A stretch of 36,432 bases of DNA from a virus. This document shows, in pieces, positions 30,507 through 36,362 of the stretch. The stretch lies in the IMG/VR virus record IMGVR_UViG_3300009285_002066, positions 1 to 36,432 of that record. One strand, 5' to 3'. Each line of letters starts with the position of its first letter. The first letter of the stretch is position 1. Under the pieces are notes generated by a model that saw only the letters and a list, made by a program, of their open reading frames with translations, had not been told where the DNA came from and did no database searches. The position numbers and the translations under genes were made by a program.

Positions 30507-32056
30507 CAGCGGCCTCTGCCCTTCCGCGACCCAACCAGAGAATACACCCCGGCCTGCTGGGACTCACCTTCCCTGTAGGTACCGCTCAGCTCTAAAAATT
30601 TGAGGCAGTAGAGGCCGATGGCCAGAGCCATCACCGTGTCGTTAAAGTACCCTTCCTGCGCCACAACCTTTCCATTGTCATCGTAAACGCATGATTTGAT
30701 TTCATTAAGAGTGACCGCATCATTTATGAAAACTGTCAATTCTTCGAGAGAGTTGCGCAGAGCGCTGATAATAAGACCGCGCGTTTTTTCGTTGGTGGGA
30801 AACCCGTCCTTTTTCTGCTCTTTTTCACCCCAGATTTCCTGCGTGTTCAGGAGGTGGGGATAATCTTCAGCCCTGATCCTCTCAATTACGGCCCAACCGT
30901 GGTTGTTAAGCTCTGGGATCAGTACGGCGTTGTGGTACCAATACCCGATGTCGCACATCTTCTTTCCAAACTCGCCAGGGTCCAGGTGCCCGCGCCAGAC
31001 CGCAACCTGCTCCCAGGATGATCTATCAATAACCTGAGTCACGCTGTACGCCCCACCCTTCACGCCCTCAGCCACATCTGCCGAGACCAGGTATCTGTGC
31101 CCCTGCCGGGGCGCTTTCCAAACTTTCAGGAGTCCACCAGGTGACAAATTTATGTCAACGGTTCTTCCATCATCAACAACCTCACCAACCCATTTAGGGT
31201 CAGATATTTTTTTATCGTAAATCTGCAACTTTAAAGGATTGAACGCCGGGCGGCCGCTGTAAAGAAAACTCTCGTCAACTGTTTCTGGAAACTCCTGTGG
31301 TATGAGAGACTTATCGCTGAACCCGGCCTTGATCTTCTCGAACTGGTCCGGCGTATAGAACTCACGCCAGCCAAAGAAGCGGGGCCGGTAGTCAACCTCA
31401 CCAGCAACAGCCTGATCCCACGTTTTTTTCTCGTGGTTCCATCCGTTCGATGTGGTCTCGCGGACCACGATCCCTGACCCTACTGCCACCTGGCTCTTGG
31501 TGCCCTCGATAATCTCGCTCGCCTTCAGAACTCCCGTGTCTGGGTAATGGGCAGACTCTGTAAACAGGGCACCCCGGACAGTCCCGCCCCTCTCTCCGGT
31601 TCGGCTTGTGGCTGTTCCGGTATAGATTGACGCCTTATTGTGTCGCAAAACCAATTCTGAACCCTCTGCGGCCACCGCAAACAGCTTCCTGTCCAGCGTC
31701 TCGTCCCATTCTTTCGGGTTGCGCGTGACGGATGATAGGAAAAAACCCTTCACTCTGCGGTAGTGCTGCTTAGTAGCGTCGGCACGGTACGATATTTCGA
31801 GGAACCTGCTGGCCTCTTTGTAGAACATCATCACCGATGCAAAAATACCAAGCCAAAACGACGTGAACCCCTCTTTGCGAGCCTTGATTATCTGTTCGCG
31901 GACGCAGGAATTTACCCAAAATTCTGAACCGTAGTCATTTAAAAGCATTTGGTAGTATTTGTTTTGGACTTGATTGAATTTGAAGGGAACGTAGGCGCCG
32001 GTCTCGGCGTGATCTATGAGGAAATTTTCTTCGATGTATTGGCGGGCATCCATCAT
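30506..32056 (-). CDS. terL: Terminase large subunit (516 aa)
   Basis: The ATPase part shows the terminase Walker A-like KARKEGFTSFW (about 58-68) and the acidic motif ALFTESAHYPD (about 163-173). The nuclease domain carries its three acidic residues in LVSADVAEG (Asp about 327), LIPELNNHG (Glu about 382) and GYFNDTVMALAIG (Asp about 473). TerL packages DNA through the portal and cuts it. It overlaps the TerS-like gene by ATGA. The C-terminus is basic (SRKGRGR). Motif order and length are standard, so I call it intact. Confidence 0.9.
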   Translation of the reverse strand: MMDARQYIEENFLIDHAETGAYVPFKFNQVQNKYYQMLLNDYGSEFWVNSCVREQIIKARKEGFTSFWLGIFASVMMFYKEASRFLEISYRADATKQHYRRVKGFFLSSVTRNPKEWDETLDRKLFAVAAEGSELVLRHNKASIYTGTATSRTGERGGTVRGALFTESAHYPDTGVLKASEIIEGTKSQVAVGSGIVVRETTSNGWNHEKKTWDQAVAGEVDYRPRFFGWREFYTPDQFEKIKAGFSDKSLIPQEFPETVDESFLYSGRPAFNPLKLQIYDKKISDPKWVGEVVDDGRTVDINLSPGGLLKVWKAPRQGHRYLVSADVAEGVKGGAYSVTQVIDRSSWEQVAVWRGHLDPGEFGKKMCDIGYWYHNAVLIPELNNHGWAVIERIRAEDYPHLLNTQEIWGEKEQKKDGFPTNEKTRGLIISALRNSLEELTVFINDAVTLNEIKSCVYDDNGKVVAQEGYFNDTVMALAIGLYCLKFLELSGTYREGESQQAGVYSLVGSRKGRGR

Positions 32057-32361
32057 TTGTACCTACTATTGAGCGCTTCTATGAACTTATCCATCGAATC
32101 GGACTCTATTTGTTGCGTAGGCTTGCCCCATCCGCGATCTGACAATTCCTTGGCGGCTGCAATTCTTGCCCCTTCGCTGGCATTTTTGTCACGCATAATG
32201 CCTAATAAAAAATCTGCAATCTCTTGCGCTACCCCATCCTGACTGCGAATGTATTCTCCGATCTCGTTTTTTGGACGGCCGGACGGGTTCCCGGACTGAC
32301 CTTTCTTGAATGGCCTTCCTGGTCCCCTCTTCTTGGCTGATACAGTGCTGTTAGTAGCCAT
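32053..32361 (-). CDS. Terminase small subunit-like, DUF5681-type (102 aa)
   Basis: The N-terminus holds KKRGPGRPFKKGQSGNPSGR, the basic GRPFKKGQSGNPxGRP signature of DUF5681, and the rest is helical (VAQEIADFLLGIMRDKNASE; ARIAAAKELSDRGWGKP). Its place just ahead of terL suggests the DNA-recognition subunit of terminase. The ATG at 32361 overlaps the HNH stop by 11 bases and has GTGAGG upstream; a TTG at 32394 is the alternative start. Confidence 0.75.
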   Translation of the reverse strand: MATNSTVSAKKRGPGRPFKKGQSGNPSGRPKNEIGEYIRSQDGVAQEIADFLLGIMRDKNASEGARIAAAKELSDRGWGKPTQQIESDSMDKFIEALNSRYK

Positions 32362-32833
32362 GGACCTCACGCTGTTTTTCGCTGAATTTTTCAATATATT
32401 CTGAAAATTTATGCAACAATCCCGGAGTGTTTTCTATTAAACCAAGAAAAACATTGCACATTCTACATAGAAGCCCACGAATTCTTCCAGTATTGTGATC
32501 ATGATCAACTGCCAGCCTACGACCATCAACATTAAATTTTCCGCAAATAGCACACACTCCGTTTTGGTTGCGGAACATTCGCTCATAAGCATCTATCGTT
32601 ATGTTGAATTTAATTCTTAACTGCTGGGCTCTAAGTCTCTCTTTGTGACGGGACCTATATCTATCACTGCGGGCTTTTACTAAATGAGGATTCTTTTCGT
32701 TGTATTTTTTAATTCTTTTATACCTGCAGTCCTTACAGGTTCCTCTTAAATTTTGCGATTCCTTTCTATATTGAAAGCGATTAAGCGCTTTAAACTCTTT
32801 GCAATTTCCACATATTTTTGTTTCATCACTCAT
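32351..32833 (-). CDS. Endonuclease VII-type HNH nuclease (160 aa)
   Basis: An N-terminal zinc pair (CGNCKEF, CKDCRYKRIKKYNEKN) and basic region precede the recombination endonuclease VII core: GVCAICGKFNVDGRRLAVDH (about 92-111) with DHDHNTGRIRGLLCRMCNVF (about 110-129) and LGLIENTPGLLHKFSEYIEK. Such proteins cut branched or specific DNA, and beside terminase they often assist packaging or act as homing enzymes. ATG at 32833 (MSDETKICGN) is chosen because AGAGGACC lies upstream; the longer frame is leader sequence. It is more AT-rich than terL. Confidence 0.85.
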   Translation of the reverse strand: MSDETKICGNCKEFKALNRFQYRKESQNLRGTCKDCRYKRIKKYNEKNPHLVKARSDRYRSRHKERLRAQQLRIKFNITIDAYERMFRNQNGVCAICGKFNVDGRRLAVDHDHNTGRIRGLLCRMCNVFLGLIENTPGLLHKFSEYIEKFSEKQREVHGY

Positions 32834-32988
32834 AAGGTCCTCTGTTACCGCAAAAAGAAAACCGCTAAACGCTACCTTATACGGCAGCAATTAACGGCTC
32901 TCTAAGAAGCTCGCGGCGCCTGTTTAGATCAGGCTCATCCCGACGGATCAGGTCGAGGAAATTTCAAAAACTAATTTAAACCAGTTTA
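32834..32988 (-). other. Structured 5' leader of the terminase/head operon
   Basis: About 155 bases lie between the candidate promoter and the HNH start. In the minus-strand RNA GCCTG/CAGGC closes a seven-base loop (near 32921-32937), and CGAC/GTCG, extendable to TCC/GGA with one bulge, forms another hairpin (near 32940-32961). On the plus strand GATCAGG occurs twice, at 32927-32933 and 32946-32952, 19 bases apart. No open frame of note is visible here. Confidence 0.4.
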
Positions 32989-33017
32989 ATTATAATACAA
33001 ACGGTAAAAAAAATCTA
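32989..33017 (-). promoter_or_regulatory. Candidate promoter of the terminase/head operon
   Basis: The minus strand carries a perfect TATAAT (32994-32989) in an AT-rich stretch; the best -35 at 17 bases is TAGATT (33017-33012), a weak match, so an activator or alternative sigma factor may be needed. It lies in the 232-base gap between the HTH gene (ends 33066) and the HNH gene, the only sizeable gene-free stretch on this side. Confidence 0.55.
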
Positions 33018-33065
33018 ACATTATCTACTGACATTTTAAACTACCCCGAACCGTAGATCACCCGG

Positions 33066-33263
33066 CTACACTGTATCAGTTTTTCTATTTTCAATTAACT
33101 CCTCCTTTTTTAATCTATCAATCCATCTCCATACCGTCCTCTGCGTAACACCAGTTGCAACCGACATCTCCCAAACCATCAGTTTTACGAATCCCCAGCC
33201 ACGCCGGCGGGCGCTTCCATAGGATATGCACACAATCTTTTCGAGATCGGGAGTTATAACCAT
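33066..33263 (-). CDS. Helix-turn-helix protein, candidate regulator (65 aa)
   Basis: The C-terminal half (about 34-60) reads MSVATGVTQRTVWRWIDRLK then KEELIENR, a typical winged or homeodomain-like helix-turn-helix with VTQRTVWRWI as recognition helix. It starts in a TAATG overlap with the preceding gene and is the last gene before the candidate promoter near 32990, so it may regulate the terminase/head operon. That regulatory role is inferred from position. Confidence 0.7.
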   Translation of the reverse strand: MVITPDLEKIVCISYGSARRRGWGFVKLMVWEMSVATGVTQRTVWRWIDRLKKEELIENRKTDTV

Positions 33264-33445
33264 TACTTAACCCATGAAAAATAGTTGGGACTGTCGTGAT
33301 CGTACCTGCCATAGCCTAACTCAATTGCCTGTGCTTGCCATCGATCTCTTTCAGATTGCCAAACACCCCGAGCGGCAACTGTGGCCAGGAAAGCACCTGC
33401 AAAAAGGCCGATCATAAATACTTTAAACTCTTCGTTAACGTTCAC
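33263..33445 (-). CDS. Small membrane protein with a conserved phage C-terminus (60 aa)
   Basis: A GTG at 33445 overlaps the stop of the upstream membrane protein (GTGA), which sets the start; a longer frame to 33598 is out-of-frame sequence. One hydrophobic helix (FKVFMIGLFAGAFLATVAAR, about 7-26) is followed by DRWQAQAIELGYGRYDHDSP and NYFSWVK, the WxxxAIExGxxxY pattern widely seen at the ends of small phage membrane proteins. Function unknown. Confidence 0.65.
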   Translation of the reverse strand: MNVNEEFKVFMIGLFAGAFLATVAARGVWQSERDRWQAQAIELGYGRYDHDSPNYFSWVK

Positions 33446-33582
33446 CCGTATCCAGACCCCCTTTCTCCGCTGTATCCGCTCTGTACCAAAAGCCAGACAA
33501 AAAACCCGGCTGATGCAACCAAAAACAGGACCCCTGCCAGGAGGAACCAAAATATCTTGGAAAGAATAACTAAAATACTCAC
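33442..33582 (-). CDS. Small single-pass membrane protein (46 aa)
   Basis: Starting at GTG 33582 the peptide reads VSILVILSKIFWFLLAGVLF then LVASAGFFVWLLVQSGYSGE, almost entirely hydrophobic with a polar, Gly-rich tail. The GTG overlaps the stop of a 14-codon micro-ORF (GTGA), and the stop overlaps the next GTG (GTGA). A TTG at 33645 would extend it, but that region codes the nuclease C-terminus in another frame. Confidence 0.5.
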   Translation of the reverse strand: MSILVILSKIFWFLLAGVLFLVASAGFFVWLLVQSGYSGERGSGYG

Positions 33583-33623
33583 TGGTTTTTCTCGGCATCG
33601 AGGCGCGTAACCTGATTTTTCAT
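33579..33623 (-). CDS. 14-codon micro-ORF bridging nuclease and membrane protein genes
   Basis: ATG at 33623 overlaps the nuclease stop (ATGA); the peptide is MKNQVTRLDAEKNQ, and its TGA overlaps the GTG of the membrane protein (GTGA). It may serve only to carry ribosomes across the gap, or it may be the 5' end of the membrane protein separated by a frameshift. No own ribosome binding site is seen. Confidence 0.35.
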   Translation of the reverse strand: MKNQVTRLDAEKNQ

Positions 33624-34087
33624 AAATAAAATTTAATTGCTTCAACGGCTGCGGCGTAACCTCTGCAAATCACTGCCTGGTATCCCCGCGCCAGTAATTT
33701 CGAAATCCACTCTTTCTGGCTGGCGCTAACCGTGCCGCCCTGAGTACGTTTCATCTCCACCCACAAACCGTGAAATTTTCCGCGTGGCTCCGCGATTATC
33801 AGGTCCGGGCAGCCGGAGGTGTAGCCAGATTTTTTCATTTTTTTAGCCACCCCGATTGACGTGCGCATCCCCCCGCAGGAGGCCGTAAACAGACAATCGG
33901 GGTAGGCCTCGCGCAGCCAGTTAACCACGGCCACCTGCTCATCATGCTCAGACCTCACCAGACCTCCGCACCTGGCTCTGGCCACCATGCCCCGGTTCAC
34001 CCTGTTCCGATACCGCTCATAGCGGCGCTGGGGATCCCGGTTGCTGTTTGGGGTCCAGCCCAGTCTCAGCCTGCCAAAACGCCTCAC
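33620..34087 (-). CDS. VRR-NUC domain nuclease (155 aa)
   Basis: From about residue 46 the sequence follows the VRR-NUC fold: SEHDEQVAVVNWLREAYP with the first acidic residue, then TSGCPDLIIAEPRG (GxPD, Asp about 95), LWVEMKRTQGG (ExK, about 111-113) and SASQKEWISKLLARGYQAVI (Gln about 124). Stand-alone VRR-NUC enzymes in phages are thought to resolve or trim branched DNA. The start is GTG at 34087, overlapping the preceding stop by GTGA. The 40-residue N-terminus is very basic (RRYERYRNRVNRGMVARARC). Confidence 0.85.
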   Translation of the reverse strand: MRRFGRLRLGWTPNSNRDPQRRYERYRNRVNRGMVARARCGGLVRSEHDEQVAVVNWLREAYPDCLFTASCGGMRTSIGVAKKMKKSGYTSGCPDLIIAEPRGKFHGLWVEMKRTQGGTVSASQKEWISKLLARGYQAVICRGYAAAVEAIKFYL

Positions 34088-34356
34088 TTAAACGCCCCCG
34101 ATGGCAAAACTTCCAGCTCTTTCCGCGCCTTCTCGTACCGCCCGCAGGCAGGATAGCCAGCTTTGTGATCCGTTGCGCTCGAATAAGTCCGTTTCCGTAG
34201 CGCACATTTCAAAAAATTTCTGAACCTTTGTAGGTGGATGCATTCCTTGCACGTCTTACCAGCCGGCCCCGGGCCGTAGAGAGAAAGGCAAGGATTGAAC
34301 CCTCTCTTTATTTTTGGAGGCAGGTCTGCGATTTCGTGGTTGAATAGGTCTTTCAT
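34084..34356 (-). CDS. Cysteine-containing phage protein (90 aa)
   Basis: The pattern LYGPGPAGKTCKECIHL (about 26-42), then KCALRKRTYSSATDHKAGYP and ACGRYEKA, with four conserved cysteines (TCKEC, KC, AC), is one I have often seen in phage proteins annotated only as hypothetical; the cysteines probably bind zinc. A strong AGGAGG lies upstream of the ATG in the end of the methyltransferase gene. Overlaps the nuclease start by GTGA. Confidence 0.7.
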   Translation of the reverse strand: MKDLFNHEIADLPPKIKRGFNPCLSLYGPGPAGKTCKECIHLQRFRNFLKCALRKRTYSSATDHKAGYPACGRYEKARKELEVLPSGAFK

Positions 34357-34362
34357 CGGCAG

Positions 34363-34857
34363 TTAAAAACCTCCTGCTGTAGGCGCAGGTATCTTCATAA
34401 AAGTAAACCAATGTGTCTTGTTTTTGCTTCCAACCGGATGGCCAAATAACGGTTGAACAGGAAAAAGAGATAATACTTTCTTGCGCGAAATTTCTTCTTC
34501 ATTCCACTTGAAAACAAGAACTCCGTAATCCTGTAAAACTCTCCAACATTCCGAAAAACCGTCCCTCAATGTTTCCTCCCAACCAGAGATAAGGCAACCA
34601 TATTTTTTACGAAGCACAGAAGTTTCTCCAAGGGAAAGCAAATGGGGGGGGTCCCATACGATTAGTCTAAACTGTTTGTCTGGAAAGTTTAAATCAGAAA
34701 AATCCATAATAATATCAGGTTCGACTGAATGACCTGGACGCTGGTGTACATGCCCCTTCTCTGCCCGTCTTTGGTCAATGTAAATAGTATTGGGATGCGT
34801 CTTGTTAACCCAGAAACAACGGCCGCCGCAACAGGCATCGAGAATGAATTTATCCAT
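34363..34857 (-). CDS. Class I SAM-dependent methyltransferase, DPPH type (164 aa)
   Basis: FILDACCGGRCFWVN (about 4-18) is the SAM-binding motif I, DIIMDFSDLNFPD is the second acidic strand, and LIVWDPPHLLSLG (about 65-77) is the DPPH motif IV of amino-methyltransferases. The C-terminus has YGVLVFKWNEEEIS and THWFTFMKI. At 164 residues it is short, like many phage versions, with no target-recognition domain. Probably modifies phage or host DNA. Its ATG shares a base with the stop of the upstream micro-ORF (TAATG). Confidence 0.8.
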   Translation of the reverse strand: MDKFILDACCGGRCFWVNKTHPNTIYIDQRRAEKGHVHQRPGHSVEPDIIMDFSDLNFPDKQFRLIVWDPPHLLSLGETSVLRKKYGCLISGWEETLRDGFSECWRVLQDYGVLVFKWNEEEISRKKVLSLFPVQPLFGHPVGSKNKTHWFTFMKIPAPTAGGF

Positions 34858-34892
34858 TACCTACCCCCCGAACTTCCAGCAGAGTTGCTCAT
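34857..34892 (-). CDS. 11-codon micro-ORF between exported and methyltransferase genes
   Basis: ATG at 34892 overlaps the stop of the exported zinc-ribbon gene (ATGA); MSNSAGSSGGR follows and its TAA overlaps the methyltransferase ATG (TAATG). Its final codons GGG GGT AGG also provide a G-rich ribosome binding site for the methyltransferase. It may be only a coupling device. Confidence 0.35.
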   Translation of the reverse strand: MSNSAGSSGGR

Positions 34893-35188
34893 GGCTTCGC
34901 CTCTATGATTTCTTCAATTCTACTGCTACGAATAGTTTTCTTTGCGCCGCAATGAGCGCATGTATACGTTCCAATTTCCCTGCACCCAATAACGAGACAC
35001 CCATAATGTGGGCGCACCTCCCCCCAACAATGGCCATACCTTCTGCAAAATTCTTTCCAATCGTTGACTATGACGGTGGAGGAAGAAATATTTACATTTC
35101 TAACTGCACGTTCAGCCGCATCATCAAATCGGCCAGCCCACACCATTCCAGCGGACATCATAAATACCAAAGTAACTAAAATTTTCAT
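34889..35188 (-). CDS. Exported zinc-ribbon protein (99 aa)
   Basis: MKILVTLVFMMSAGMVWAG is a Sec signal peptide with cleavage after VWA (about 18). The mature part (RFDDAAERAVRNVNISSSTV) ends with GCLVIGCREIGTYTCAHCGA (about 63-82), four cysteines spaced for a zinc ribbon or disulfides. The ATG at 35188 overlaps the C5-methyltransferase stop (ATGA), preferred to a start at 35200. A zinc ribbon outside the cytoplasm is odd; disulfide bonding is an alternative. Function unknown. Confidence 0.65.
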   Translation of the reverse strand: MKILVTLVFMMSAGMVWAGRFDDAAERAVRNVNISSSTVIVNDWKEFCRRYGHCWGEVRPHYGCLVIGCREIGTYTCAHCGAKKTIRSSRIEEIIEAKP

Positions 35189-35787
35189 AAATTCCCCCAT
35201 TGAGATGCCATTGCTTTTGCGATGCCTGAAAATGTCTTACTTCTTTTTTTTTGTCTTTCCTTTTTAGGCAAACCATATAAATCCGCATACCATTTTGGCA
35301 TTGACTTGCCACTTTTAAATACAACTCTACAACCACTATCAACAATATTGGTTGGTAAAAGTTTAGGAAGTCCTTTTAACCATAAACAAGTTTTTTTTGA
35401 AAACGGCTCGCCAAATTCATACGGGTTAATTATTTGATCTGGTTTCCTGTAAAGAGAGGACATAATCCCGACGGGATTTTCAATGGCAACTTTATTGCAA
35501 TTTAAATAAGTAAACAGTTTAAAAAAATCTATTCCCTCCTGTTGCCTTCCGTCTTTTCTTTTTACTGCAAACCATGCAGCACCACTCACCGCTAAATGCG
35601 TACATGGTGGAAATGCAATAATCATATCCCATTTTTTATGCAATAACTGGACAACATCCTGCTGCATATGCCATTCAGGGTATCCACCGGAACACGGTTC
35701 AATATCACAAGAATAAGCCTCGTGTCCTCTTTTTCTGAATTCTATAGTTACCGCCTGACTTTCCTCGCACGCAATCAATATTTTCAT
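35185..35787 (-). CDS. DNA cytosine-C5 methyltransferase-like protein (200 aa)
   Basis: MKILIACEESQAVTIEFRKR then GHEAYSCDIEPCSGGYPEW opens a Rossmann-type fold seen in phage proteins annotated as cytosine methyltransferases. MIIAFPPCTHLAVSG (about 57-71) holds the PPC catalytic motif IV, and KVAIENPVGIMSSLY (about 97-111) the ENP-type motif VI. At 200 residues it is shorter than host Dcm enzymes and has no clear target domain. The ATG at 35787 is chosen because it overlaps the micro-ORF stop (ATGA) and the family begins MK.L.ACEESQ; a longer frame to 35847 lacks support. Confidence 0.75.
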   Translation of the reverse strand: MKILIACEESQAVTIEFRKRGHEAYSCDIEPCSGGYPEWHMQQDVVQLLHKKWDMIIAFPPCTHLAVSGAAWFAVKRKDGRQQEGIDFFKLFTYLNCNKVAIENPVGIMSSLYRKPDQIINPYEFGEPFSKKTCLWLKGLPKLLPTNIVDSGCRVVFKSGKSMPKWYADLYGLPKKERQKKRSKTFSGIAKAMASQWGNL

Positions 35788-35825
35788 ACAGACATCAGCA
35801 CGATCAGGAGGGTTAGGGGTTTCAT
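35784..35825 (-). CDS. 13-codon hydrophobic micro-ORF, remnant signal peptide or coupling ORF
   Basis: ATG at 35825 overlaps the HAD gene stop (ATGA) and has GGAAGGA upstream; it codes MKPLTLLIVLMSV and stops in an ATGA overlap with the methyltransferase start. It resembles the leader of the exported protein (MKILVTLVFMMSA), so it could be a decayed copy; alternatively it relays ribosomes into the methyltransferase gene. Confidence 0.4.
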   Translation of the reverse strand: MKPLTLLIVLMSV

Positions 35826-36049
35826 GGCAATTTTTCCTTCCAAGCATAGCATTGCAAGCAGACTAATCCGTTCTTGCGCCACATATCAACAACTCGTTGG
35901 CGGTCATCTACCACAAATAGTATGTTTTCTTTATCTGAAAAATTATCAAGCCATTTCTGTTTAAGGTCAGAGTCGGGTGTATAATTATCAATTTCTCGCA
36001 AAAGAATAGACTCTACCGGAAAATTTAAATGCTTATTAATCCAGAGCAT
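35822..36049 (-). CDS. C-terminal half of a Pnkp-type HAD phosphatase, truncated (75 aa)
   Basis: The protein reads MLWINKHLNFPVESILLREI, YTPDSDLKQKWLDNFSDKEN and ILFVVDDRQRVVDMWRKNGL then VCLQC, which fits the second half of the 3'-phosphatase domain of T4 Pnkp-like proteins, with VVDDRxxVVDMWR as the acidic motif. The first half, which would carry the DxDGT nucleophile, is missing and is not found in any frame upstream. As seen it should be catalytically dead. It begins inside the end of a 38-residue gene, at what looks like a deletion junction. It overlaps the next ORF by ATGA. Confidence 0.65.
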   Translation of the reverse strand: MLWINKHLNFPVESILLREIDNYTPDSDLKQKWLDNFSDKENILFVVDDRQRVVDMWRKNGLVCLQCYAWKEKLP

Positions 36050-36152
36050 AGTATTGGCGCAAGGTCATGCCTGAACTGCATGGCATAGGGCCACCTAAAC
36101 TATTCTTGTTAAAGTTTATTTGCGGAAACGCTGGCTGTTCAAGGTTTGTCAT
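36036..36152 (-). CDS. Small phage protein, probably C-terminally truncated (38 aa)
   Basis: MTNLEQPAFPQINFNKNSLG then GPMPCSSGMTLRQYYALD: the GMTLRxYxA ending motif recurs in small phage proteins, which usually go on with a further helix. Here the stop follows ALD immediately, where the HAD gene begins in another frame. The ATG overlaps the previous stop region by 14 bases. Probably a truncated member. Confidence 0.55.
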   Translation of the reverse strand: MTNLEQPAFPQINFNKNSLGGPMPCSSGMTLRQYYALD

Positions 36153-36351
36153 TGGGTTTCTCCTTTTTACAATCTTGCCAACTAAGGCCACCTGCTTTTT
36201 TATATTCTCTATAATATCTCCTTCGGTCTGCCCGATTCATTCCCATCAACTTTTCGTGCTGACTTTTTGACAGGGGAATAAACTGCCTTTGTTCTTTCTT
36301 TGACATTTTTTCTACTTCTTCCATAGAAACAATACTTCCATCAGGTCCCAT
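36139..36351 (-). CDS. Small basic helical protein (70 aa)
   Basis: MGPDGSIVSMEEVEKMSKKE and QRQFIPLSKSQHEKLMGMNR then ADRRRYYREYKKAGGLSW: a charged, basic, largely helical protein. AATAGGAGGGGAAATA gives a strong ribosome binding site. No domain is recognised. It is the first complete gene read from the right edge. Confidence 0.65.
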   Translation of the reverse strand: MGPDGSIVSMEEVEKMSKKEQRQFIPLSKSQHEKLMGMNRADRRRYYREYKKAGGLSWQDCKKEKPNDKP

Positions 36352-36362
36352 TATTTCCCCTC

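Noticed and set aside
32921-32937. Hairpin GCCTG-ATCTAAA-CAGGC resembling a tRNA anticodon arm with CUA anticodon
   Set aside because: No matching acceptor stem, no GTTC-type T arm and no D arm could be found around it, so a tRNA, including a suppressor tRNA, is not supported.
35185-35847. Longer start (35847) for the C5-methyltransferase-like protein
   Set aside because: The extra 20 residues overlap the HAD gene end and micro-ORF in another frame, whereas MKILIACEESQ at 35787 matches the family start and an ATGA overlap.
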